DNA of 5,257 nt, taken from Gemmatimonadota bacterium. Lineage in GTDB: Bacteria; Gemmatimonadota; Gemmatimonadetes; Gemmatimonadales; Gemmatimonadaceae. The translations under genes were made by a program, and so were the position numbers. Positions 1 through 5,082 of the stretch are shown one piece after another (the stretch's first letter is position 1; each line of letters starts with the position of its first letter). The stretch is from NCBI GenBank assembly GCA_003131365.1, contig PKVB01000155.1, positions 20,036-25,292 of the forward strand. Direction: 5' to 3'. The notes under the pieces were generated by a model that did no database searches, was not told the origin of the DNA, and saw nothing but the letters and a program-made list of their open reading frames with translations.

Positions 1-505
1 TATCGGTCAGCTGGGCTCGCAGGAAGGTCTGGGACGAGATGAATCGGTCCGGCCGGAAAAGAGCCAGCAAGGCCGCCGAAGAGGTATCGTTTGCCGTCGT
101 GTCGACATCATAGGCTTCGATCGTGACTGGGTCCGTGCCCTTGATCGTGGTCGTATCGAGCATGAGCCGGATATAGGCGCTGTCCACGCTGGCGATTGGT
201 TGCGCCGTGTCGCCCGTAGGGACGAAGGTCGCGGGCAGCGAGTCGAAGCGGATGACGACCCGGGTGTCGAGCGTGTCTCCGCGCGATGCCAGGAGAAGTC
301 CTGGTTCGGTTCCCAGCCCCGACAGCGCTTGCACCGTCGTGTCGACAAGCACGGCGTCGAGTGTGATGTTCTGGACGGCGCCACCGATTTGGGTGCACAG
401 AACGTCGCAAACCCCCGTGCTATCGAGGTTCTCCGAACACGACGAGATCGAAACAAACAAAGCCGCGGCCGCGAACACTCGCGGCAGGATTGGCGAAAGC
501 TTCAC
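1..505 (-). CDS. Putative secreted lipoprotein with repeated DTT motifs, GTG start, 3' end outside window
   Basis: I do not recognise the family. The frame is open for 168 codons from a GTG at 503-505 to the left edge without a stop, so the C-terminus is missing. The first 23 residues form a lipoprotein signal peptide: MK, a hydrophobic stretch (about 10-20), then I-S-S-C with the acylated cysteine at C23, followed by Ser, which would favour outer-membrane placement in a Gram-negative cell. The mature part is rich in Asp, Thr and Ser with alternating hydrophobics, as in beta-sandwich proteins. It has C33 and C37 near the anchor, an R-F-D-S-L-P segment (86-91), and V/L-D-T-T motifs at 54, 116 and 134. 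The start is supported by a GGAAGAG ribosome site and by overlap with the cdd stop (TAGTG). The RFD-x-LP...PVTIEAYDVD pattern faintly recalls DNRLRE-type jelly-roll domains, but that is a weak guess. As the last overlapping gene of the alr operon it is probably co-translated; a link to nucleoside salvage is not evident. Confidence 0.8.
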   Translation of the reverse strand, partial: MKLSPILPRVFAAAALFVSISSCSENLDSTGVCDVLCTQIGGAVQNITLDAVLVDTTVQALSGLGTEPGLLLASRGDTLDTRVVIRFDSLPATFVPTGDTAQPIASVDSAYIRLMLDTTTIKGTDPVTIEAYDVDTTANDTSSAALLALFRPDRFISSQTFLRAQLTD

Positions 506-921
506 TACACTCTTCCACGTGAAGGGTTCAGCGCGAAAGCGAAGGGAAGCAGCTCTTGAAGGGTCCAAGTTGCTTCCTTTCCCTCGCGCGTGTAGCTCGA
601 AATTTTTATGTTCGGCGCGAACTCGTTCAGGACCTGTCTGCACGCGCCACACGGTGGGGTGGGCTCGCTGTCTTCTGTTGCGATGGCGATCTCGTCGAAT
701 TCGGTAAGTCCTTGTGAGACAGCAGAAGCCACCGCAAGGGTTTCCGCGCACATTGCAAGGCCGTTCACCGAGTTCTCGACGTTGCAGCCTGTGATGAGCT
801 CGCCGCTCCGGGCGCGCAGAGCGGCTCCGACGCGGAAGTTCGAATAGGGAGCGTACGCGTTCTCCAGCGCGCGCAACGCGGCCTCCCGGAGGGAGGCGTC
901 CTGCCTCGAATCCCTCTTCAT
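505..921 (-). CDS. cdd: Cytidine deaminase (homotetrameric type)
   Basis: Hydrolytic deamination of cytidine and deoxycytidine to uridine and deoxyuridine in the cytoplasm (pyrimidine salvage). The product is 138 residues, close to the roughly 130-135 of the small zinc enzyme. Visible signatures are A-P-Y-S-N-F-R-V-G-A-A (24-34, substrate-binding N-terminal strand), C-N-V-E-N-S (46-51), C58-A-E60 (zinc ligand and general acid/base Glu) and P-P-C91-G-A-C94-R-Q (two zinc ligands). The C-terminal T-L-x-E-L-L-P-x-A-F motif is intact. The ATG at 919-921 gives the normal N-terminus and overlaps the deoB stop by one base (TGATG); a frame opening further upstream lies inside deoB and adds no family-like sequence. 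One oddity: the Arg that usually follows C-A-E in three-cysteine enzymes (Arg56 in B. subtilis) is Thr61 here. The family assignment is very safe. Pairing with deoB matches their shared role in nucleoside use. Confidence 0.96.
   Translation of the reverse strand: MKRDSRQDASLREAALRALENAYAPYSNFRVGAALRARSGELITGCNVENSVNGLAMCAETLAVASAVSQGLTEFDEIAIATEDSEPTPPCGACRQVLNEFAPNIKISSYTREGKEATWTLQELLPFAFALNPSRGRV
510..516 (-). promoter_or_regulatory. Ribosome binding site of the lipoprotein gene
   Basis: GGAAGAG on the minus strand lies inside the end of cdd, four bases before the GTG start (six from the GGAAG core). It decides the GTG start, because no ATG in this frame fits the signal peptide. Confidence 0.6.
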
Positions 922-2084
922 CAGACTACCAGCTCTGACAGAAACGATTTGCCGCGACCCCTGAAGGAGAGGCCAAACCATTCCGCAACGGTCGCGCCGA
1001 GGTCCGAGAATGTATCGCGGTCCCCAAGATCCCGGGGTACGACGCGCATGCCTCCTACCAGCAAAGGCACGCGCTCTCGAGCATGATCGGTGGAAGGCGT
1101 TGTAGGATCATTGCCGTGGTCGGCCGTAATGAACAGCAGATCGTCCTCTTTGAGCCGCGATGTGATGGAAGGCAGTGCCGCGTCGAACTCGCGCAACGCA
1201 CCATAAAATCCCGCAACGTCGTTGCGGTGCCCGTACAACTGGTCGAAATCTACTAGGTTGGCAAAAAGGAACCCACTTTCCGCGGTCGAGAGCCAATTCT
1301 TGATGCCACGGATGCCTTCCGCGTTCGATGCAGTGTGGTGCGACTTGAGGGATCGTCCAGCGAAAAGATCGTCGACTTTGCCGACACCGGCCCGCGGGAT
1401 CCCCGCGTTCGACAGCGCATCGAGCAGCGTTTCCGAAGGCGGCTCGATCGAATAGTCACGACGGTTTGCCGTCCGCATGTAGCTTCCCGGCGCTCCCTCG
1501 AACGGGCGCGCGATCACCCGGGACACATCATTGGGGGGAACGAGCATTTTTCGCGCGATCCCGCAGCCGCGATACAGCTCGTCGAGAGGGATGACTTGTT
1601 CGTGGGCCGCAATCTGAAAAACTGAATCCGCCGACGTGTAGACAATCCAGCTGCCAGTCACGACGTGCTCGGCCGCGTACCTCTCGATCACGTCTGTCCC
1701 GCTTCCGACGACGTTTGCGATCACGCCGCGGCCGGTCTCGCGCGAGAACCTCTCTATCACGTCGCGCGGGAATCCGTTGGGAAAGGTTGGGAACGCGCTA
1801 TCGAGATGGACTCCGGCGATCTCCCAGTGACCCGCGATGCTGTCCTTGCCCGCTGATGCTGGTCGCATGGTGCCCCAGGCCCCGGCGGCGTCGCCGCGCC
1901 GCCGCATGCCTTCGAGGGGGCGAATATTCCCCAACCCAAAGCGCTCCAGGCGCGGGAGAGCGAGACCACCGCACGCTCGCGCGACGTTTCCGAGCGTGTC
2001 ACTCCCGGTGTCTCCATAGAGAGCCGCGTCGGGAGCCTCACCGATGCCGACGCCGTCGAGAATGATGATGACTGCCCGCTTCAA
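921..2084 (-). CDS. deoB: Phosphopentomutase
   Basis: Interconverts ribose-1-phosphate or deoxyribose-1-phosphate with the 5-phosphates, linking nucleoside phosphorolysis to central carbon metabolism. It is a cytoplasmic, di-manganese enzyme of the alkaline-phosphatase superfamily. At 387 residues it has the usual length. Metal and active-site residues are all visible: D10 in I-L-D-G-V-G-I-G, the nucleophile region G-K-D-S82-I-A-G-H-W-E, D281 and H286 in D-F-D-Q-L-Y-G-H-R, D322-H323-G-N-D and H334. The spacing matches the B. cereus enzyme (D13, T85, D286, H291, D327, H328, H339) with a constant offset inside each half. The phosphorylated Thr is Ser here, a conservative change. The start is TTG (2082-2084), which overlaps the alr stop as TTGA; no Shine-Dalgarno sequence is apparent, so translation probably depends on coupling to alr. 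The stop overlaps the cdd start. Confidence 0.97.
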   Translation of the reverse strand: MKRAVIIILDGVGIGEAPDAALYGDTGSDTLGNVARACGGLALPRLERFGLGNIRPLEGMRRRGDAAGAWGTMRPASAGKDSIAGHWEIAGVHLDSAFPTFPNGFPRDVIERFSRETGRGVIANVVGSGTDVIERYAAEHVVTGSWIVYTSADSVFQIAAHEQVIPLDELYRGCGIARKMLVPPNDVSRVIARPFEGAPGSYMRTANRRDYSIEPPSETLLDALSNAGIPRAGVGKVDDLFAGRSLKSHHTASNAEGIRGIKNWLSTAESGFLFANLVDFDQLYGHRNDVAGFYGALREFDAALPSITSRLKEDDLLFITADHGNDPTTPSTDHARERVPLLVGGMRVVPRDLGDRDTFSDLGATVAEWFGLSFRGRGKSFLSELVV

Positions 2085-3163
2085 CTGCGCGCGCCCGTGT
2101 AAGTCCGCTCGACTCGCGATCGCAAACCGGTGATGAGCTCATAGGGAGACATGCCCGCGTCGTCCGCCACGCGCTCGACCGTAAGCACCGTGTCCCCCGC
2201 GCTGCCGATCAAAGTTGCGACGTCTCCGACTTCGCATCGAACCGTCGTGACATCTATCATCGTCATGTCCATGGTGACCGTGCCCGCTACAGGAGCCAAC
2301 GTACCTCCTACGAGCACGGACCCGCGTTCGCTGAGAGACCTCGGATAGCCGTCGGCGTAGCCGACTGCGAGCGTCGCAATTCGCGCCGCTCGCTCCACCC
2401 GAAGCGTCGCGTCGTAGCTCACCGTGTCGCCGGCCTGGAGATCTCGGATCTCGACGATCGGAGCGCGAAGGTTGACGACCGGCTCCGGCTGGATTGCCGC
2501 GCTGCTTCCGCTGCCCACGCCATAGAGAAAAATCCCGGGACGCACGAGATCCCAATCGCTCCTGCCCTGACGCGCGACGGCAGCGCTGTTGGCCGCGTGG
2601 AGCAGTCTCGGGCGGGACGGCAGCGATGCCACCGCATCGCGAAACAGCCGCTCCTGTTCCTCGAGGGTTCCATCATCGAGCTCGGCGGAGTGAAAGTGCG
2701 TGAACGCGCCTTCGGGTGGCAGCAACTCCGTCAGATGCCTGATCTCGGACATCTGGCGCCACGGAATCCCCGCGCGGCTCATGCCGGTGTCGATCGAGAG
2801 ATGCCACGCGCCTCCTCCAGCACGACGCCATGCCTCGATCTCGGCCGGGAACCCGAGCGTCGGAGTCAGTCGCGCGGATCGGACGCGCGTGAGCTCCTGG
2901 TCGAGCAATGGCGTGAACACCACAACGGGACGAGTAACGCCGAGGTGGCGAAGCTCCTCGCCCTCGGCGACGGTGGCCACCCCGTACCCCCACGGCTCCA
3001 GAACATCGAGTGCCCGCAAAGCCGCGGCGGCACCCAACCCGTAGGCGTCCGCCTTGATCATCGGCAGCAGTGGAACGCCCGCGCGCCGCGCGAGCGATGC
3101 TCCATTACGCTGCAACGCGCCAAGATCGATCTCGACCCGGGCGCGAGCTAAAGATTGCTTCAT
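2081..3163 (-). CDS. alr: Alanine racemase, PLP-dependent
   Basis: Interconverts L- and D-alanine in the cytoplasm, supplying D-Ala for peptidoglycan. The 360-residue product has the normal two-domain length. The N-terminal barrel carries the PLP lysine K37 in M-I-K-A-D-A-Y-G-L-G; the second catalytic residue is Y250 in V-S-Y-D-A-T. Also seen: D-T-G-M-S-R130, R-P-G-I-F-L-Y-G (R208), V-G-Y-A-D-G-Y-P-R (267-275), M-D-M-T-M-I-D, and the C-terminal S-P-Y-E-L-I-T-G. The position of the carbamylated lysine in the Geobacillus enzyme (K129, before the DTG motif) is Ser123 here. I chose the ATG at 3161-3163; an in-frame TTG one codon earlier would add one residue. The leader from the predicted promoter is only about 18 bases and has no Shine-Dalgarno sequence. 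This is the first gene of a four-gene overlapping operon; its stop overlaps the deoB start. Confidence 0.96.
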   Translation of the reverse strand: MKQSLARARVEIDLGALQRNGASLARRAGVPLLPMIKADAYGLGAAAALRALDVLEPWGYGVATVAEGEELRHLGVTRPVVVFTPLLDQELTRVRSARLTPTLGFPAEIEAWRRAGGGAWHLSIDTGMSRAGIPWRQMSEIRHLTELLPPEGAFTHFHSAELDDGTLEEQERLFRDAVASLPSRPRLLHAANSAAVARQGRSDWDLVRPGIFLYGVGSGSSAAIQPEPVVNLRAPIVEIRDLQAGDTVSYDATLRVERAARIATLAVGYADGYPRSLSERGSVLVGGTLAPVAGTVTMDMTMIDVTTVRCEVGDVATLIGSAGDTVLTVERVADDAGMSPYELITGLRSRVERTYTGARS

Positions 3164-3187
3164 CAACGCTTAGTTTATGTTGCGGGT

Positions 3188-3216
3188 AGTATACCCCCGA
3201 CCACTGGCGCCTTCAA
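3188..3216 (-). promoter_or_regulatory. Sigma-70-like promoter of the alr-deoB-cdd-lipoprotein operon
   Basis: On the minus strand a TTGAAG box (3211-3216) is followed after exactly 17 bases by TATACT (3188-3193), matching consensus at four and five of six positions. Transcription would start near 3181, giving a leader of about 18 bases before the alr ATG. The -10 box lies within a small perfect palindrome, GGGTA-GTA-TACCC (3184-3196). The promoter occupies the 79-base divergent gap between alr and mazG, so it also lies in the mazG upstream region. Confidence 0.6.
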
Positions 3217-3242
3217 GAAACTTCGTCCGCGTTTACACATCA

Positions 3243-4037
3243 ATGAACAAACCAAGCACGCACTCTCTCAACGACACGCTCGCGCTCATGCGCGATCTCC
3301 GGGCCCGCTGCGAATGGGACGCGTCCCAAACGCACGAGTCGCTTCGCCCGTACCTGATCGAAGAAGCGCACGAGCTCGACGAGGCGATCCGTCTCGAAGA
3401 CGACAAGCTAGTACGAGAGGAGCTGGGCGACGTGCTGCTGCAGGTTCTCTTTCACTCGGTGTTGGCGGAGGAACGTGGCGCTTTCGCGTTCGGCGATGTC
3501 GCGGAAGGACTGATCACCAAGATGAGGGGACGGCATCCGCATCTCTATGGGGACGCGGCGAAGGAGCCATGGGAGCGAATGAAGTCGAAGGACCGGAAGA
3601 GCATCGCGGACGGGCTCCCCGCCGGACTTCCGGCTTTGCACCGCGCGCACCGGCTACAGGATCGCGCCGCGGGCGTCGGGTTCGACTGGCCAAACGTCGA
3701 CGGACCGGCCGAGAAAGTCGAAGAAGAGCTGGGAGAGGTACGGGCCGAGCTCGAGAAGTCGCCGCCGCCAAAACCGGGCACTCCTCCCATACTCGACGAA
3801 CGTCACTACGGTCTCGAGGCCGAGCTCGGCGACCTTCTGTTCGCAGTCGTCAATCTTTGCCGGAAAGCGGGCGTCCACTCATCCATCGCGCTCGACAAGG
3901 CAAACGCGAAGTTCGAGCGCCGGTTTCAGCGGATCGAAATGATGGCGCGGGAGCGAGGGATCGACGTTCCACACGCCGGGCTCGAGAAGCTCGACGCGCT
4001 GTGGGAGGAGGCCAAGACCGAAGAGTCTGCCCGTTAG
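3243..4037 (+). CDS. mazG: Nucleoside triphosphate pyrophosphohydrolase MazG
   Basis: Hydrolyses (d)NTPs to NMP and pyrophosphate in the cytoplasm; in E. coli it lowers ppGpp-related stress signalling and acts in nucleotide-pool house-cleaning. At 264 residues it equals the E. coli protein (263) and has two tandem all-alpha MazG domains. The N-terminal domain has E40-E41-x-x-E44 and E59-E60-x-x-D63; the C-terminal domain has E161-E162-x-x-E165 and A193-E194-x-x-D197. G-V-G-F-D-W (144-149) and the tail K-A-N-x-K-F-E-R-R-F are typical. The start is the ATG at 3243-3245, where similarity begins; a frame open from 3177 adds 22 unconserved residues over the alr promoter. No Shine-Dalgarno sequence is visible at either. 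A proline-rich loop (about 173-190) makes the helix-helix link roughly 11 residues longer than in E. coli. It is divergent from alr; its TAG stop abuts the next gene's stop with no gap. Confidence 0.95.
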   Translation: MNKPSTHSLNDTLALMRDLRARCEWDASQTHESLRPYLIEEAHELDEAIRLEDDKLVREELGDVLLQVLFHSVLAEERGAFAFGDVAEGLITKMRGRHPHLYGDAAKEPWERMKSKDRKSIADGLPAGLPALHRAHRLQDRAAGVGFDWPNVDGPAEKVEEELGEVRAELEKSPPPKPGTPPILDERHYGLEAELGDLLFAVVNLCRKAGVHSSIALDKANAKFERRFQRIEMMARERGIDVPHAGLEKLDALWEEAKTEESAR

Positions 4038-4229
4038 TCAGCGCTTTTCGTATTTCCAGTTCCGCGATTTCCCCTCGGCCATCCACTCGACCGCGGCATC
4101 GACACGACGCTTCCGCGTTTCGTCTCTCTTCGCCTCGGAAATCCAGTCGGCGTACTCTCGTTGGTGGCTTGGCGGAAATCCTTCAAACGCAGCGGCCGCC
4201 TTTTTGTTCTTCTTCAGTGCGCTCGCCAT
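4038..4229 (-). CDS. Small YdeI/OmpD-associated (OmdA) family protein, N-terminus possibly lost
   Basis: A 63-residue basic protein that matches the C-terminal OmdA-type motif seen in YdeI-like proteins: F-P-P-S-H-x-R-E-Y-A-D-W-I-S-E-A-K (18-34), E-T-R-K-R-R-V (37-43), then E-W-M-A-E-G-K-S-R-N-W-K-Y (48-60). YdeI has been linked to resistance to cationic peptides in enteric bacteria; the role of short stand-alone members is unknown to me. The only usable start codon is the ATG at 4227-4229. In the same frame, 16 codons upstream (4230-4277) read like the family N-terminus (K-P-R-K-K-A-K-L-V-V-P-T-E), yet contain no ATG, GTG or TTG and are preceded by a TAG at 4278-4280. An AGGAAGAAGG sequence lies in that stretch, too far from the ATG to be an ideal ribosome site. 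So the gene may be slightly truncated, misread or decayed. It follows the membrane-protein gene on the same strand. Confidence 0.65.
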   Translation of the reverse strand: MASALKKNKKAAAAFEGFPPSHQREYADWISEAKRDETRKRRVDAAVEWMAEGKSRNWKYEKR

Positions 4230-4305
4230 CTCCGTCGGAACGACGAGTTTCGCCTTCTTCCTGGGCTTCGACGCGAACTACGATTGCGCGCTGAGTTGGC
4301 TTTGA

Positions 4306-4671
4306 CTAACTGATCCAGGTTCCGAGCGCGAGTGCCCACACGGTCAGCAGAACGCCGGCGACGGCCAGCACTCCGAGAATCGCGCAAAGGGCGCAAAGCG
4401 CTTCGATTAGCCCGGCTGACCTCGGCCCGAGACGACTCGCGAAGTTCGACTGCACTCGATCGAGCATCCCCCAGGCCCCGTAGGAAAAAAGAAGGGTCGC
4501 GACGCTCGCAATCACCAGCGGCGCCACCGAGCTCCACCGGAGCGCCGCGACGAACGCCCCCGCTCCCACCGCCGCATCGATCGCGAGTCGACGCACGGAC
4601 GCCGAGCGAGCCCTGTGTGCAAGGAATTCGAAGAGGCCCGCGTCCGGTCGGAGCGCCGAGAGAACCATCAT
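4306..4671 (-). CDS. Small multi-pass membrane protein of unknown function
   Basis: I do not recognise the family. The 121-residue product has a short, Arg-rich N-terminal part (R20, R22, R27, R28) followed by hydrophobic segments at about 30-44, 48-69 and 87-118. The last is long enough for one long or two short helices. This implies three or four passes in the inner membrane, with the basic N-terminus predicted cytoplasmic by the positive-inside rule. No catalytic motif or metal-binding pattern is visible; two cysteines (C93, C96) form C-A-L-C within the last hydrophobic stretch. Two ATG codons in tandem (4669-4671 and 4666-4668) could start it, and no strong ribosome site precedes them. 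It lies 42 bases after the EncFtn gene and 28 bases before the upstream in-frame stop of the OmdA gene, so co-transcription is likely. High GC codon use matches its neighbours. Confidence 0.7.
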   Translation of the reverse strand: MMVLSALRPDAGLFEFLAHRARSASVRRLAIDAAVGAGAFVAALRWSSVAPLVIASVATLLFSYGAWGMLDRVQSNFASRLGPRSAGLIEALCALCAILGVLAVAGVLLTVWALALGTWIS

Positions 4672-4690
4672 GAGAAGAAACTTTCACCGC

Positions 4691-4705
4691 GGCGGAAATT
4701 CCGCC
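4691..4705. other. Short inverted repeat between EncFtn and membrane-protein genes
   Basis: GGCGG-AAATT-CCGCC can fold into a five-base-pair, all-GC stem with a five-base loop (or a seven-base-pair arm set read as DNA). It lies in the 42-base gap. No run of T follows on the minus strand, so it is not a convincing intrinsic terminator; it could dampen read-through or protect the upstream message. Confidence 0.3.
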
Positions 4706-4713
4706 AGATGCAG

Positions 4714-5031
4714 CTACTCGGAGCTTTCTTCCTCCGCCTCTACACCGTGCTCGACGATGTCGCCGGGCTTGAACAGAATCCCCTGCAGGATCTCGCGCCA
4801 TTTGGGCTTTCGCCGCAGCAGGAACTCGAGGTCCATCCCGAAATGCTTGAACTCCTCGTGCTGGGCGTTGCGCATGATGTCGCGCGCCGAGCGATCCTTC
4901 TCGAGCGACAGACGCTGTTCGTACCAGCCAATTGCTTCGGCCTCCTCGATCATTGAAGTGATCATCCGCGCAAACGTGCGCGTTTTCGCCGACAGCTCGC
5001 TCGCCGGCTCGTGGTACTGCTCGAATCCCAT
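4714..5031 (-). CDS. Encapsulated-ferritin-like (EncFtn) ferroxidase
   Basis: A 105-residue, two-helix ferritin-like protein. EncFtn proteins form ring-shaped decamers in which pairs of subunits build a ferroxidase centre that oxidises Fe(II), normally inside an encapsulin nanocompartment. Alignment by eye with Rhodospirillum rubrum EncFtn is straightforward: the first helix has I-E-E30-A-E32-A-I-G-W36-Y37-E-Q-R (R. rubrum E32, E34, W38, Y39) and the second has H-E-E60-F-K-H63 (E62, H65), then the shared K-W-x-E-x-L...L-F region. The metal residues are thus present. The acidic tail (E-A-E-E-E-S-S-E) ends without the usual cargo-loading motif, and the next gene is not an encapsulin. The ATG at 5029-5031 has a good ribosome site (GAGGA, seven bases away). 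It lies 51 bases after asnS on the same strand. Other ferritin-like families are less likely given the length and spacing. Confidence 0.85.
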   Translation of the reverse strand: MGFEQYHEPASELSAKTRTFARMITSMIEEAEAIGWYEQRLSLEKDRSARDIMRNAQHEEFKHFGMDLEFLLRRKPKWREILQGILFKPGDIVEHGVEAEEESSE

Positions 5032-5038
5032 GGTGGTG

Positions 5039-5043
5039 TCCTC
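5039..5043 (-). promoter_or_regulatory. Ribosome binding site of the EncFtn gene
   Basis: GAGGA on the minus strand, seven bases before the ATG at 5029-5031. It is one of the two clearest Shine-Dalgarno sequences in the window and supports efficient independent translation of this gene. Confidence 0.65.
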
Positions 5044-5082
5044 AGTGTGCGAAGGTGTCCGACGCAGCGAAACAATCGACGA

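Noticed and set aside
7..456. 149-codon minus-strand open frame starting with ATG
   Set aside because: It is a shifted-frame shadow of the GTG-start lipoprotein gene; the lipoprotein frame has a signal peptide, ribosome site and sensible composition.
207..707. Plus-strand open frame opposite cdd and the lipoprotein gene
   Set aside because: Antisense to two better supported genes, basic and low-complexity, with no recognisable motif.
3177..3242. Upstream ATG giving MazG 22 extra residues
   Set aside because: The extension is unlike the family, overlaps the predicted alr promoter, and starting at 3243 gives the same length as E. coli MazG.
3155..4294. Long plus-strand open frame of 379 codons across mazG
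   Set aside because: Arg/Ser-rich shadow of mazG in another frame, lacking any fold-like pattern; the mazG frame has clear family motifs.
4672..4713. Intrinsic terminator after EncFtn
   Set aside because: The inverted repeat at 4691-4705 has a short stem and no T-run after it on the minus strand.
4681..4713. Hidden encapsulin cargo-loading peptide reached by frameshift at the EncFtn end
   Set aside because: Reading the alternative frames past the stop gives basic or unrelated residues, with no LTVGSLR-like motif.
4214..4801. 195-codon minus-strand open frame
   Set aside because: Gly/Arg/Ser-rich shadow overlapping the EncFtn and membrane-protein genes in another frame.
5035..5060. Direct repeat ggtgtcc (5035-5041 and 5054-5060) before the EncFtn gene
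   Set aside because: Seven bases only; likely by chance, and one copy is part of the ribosome-site region.
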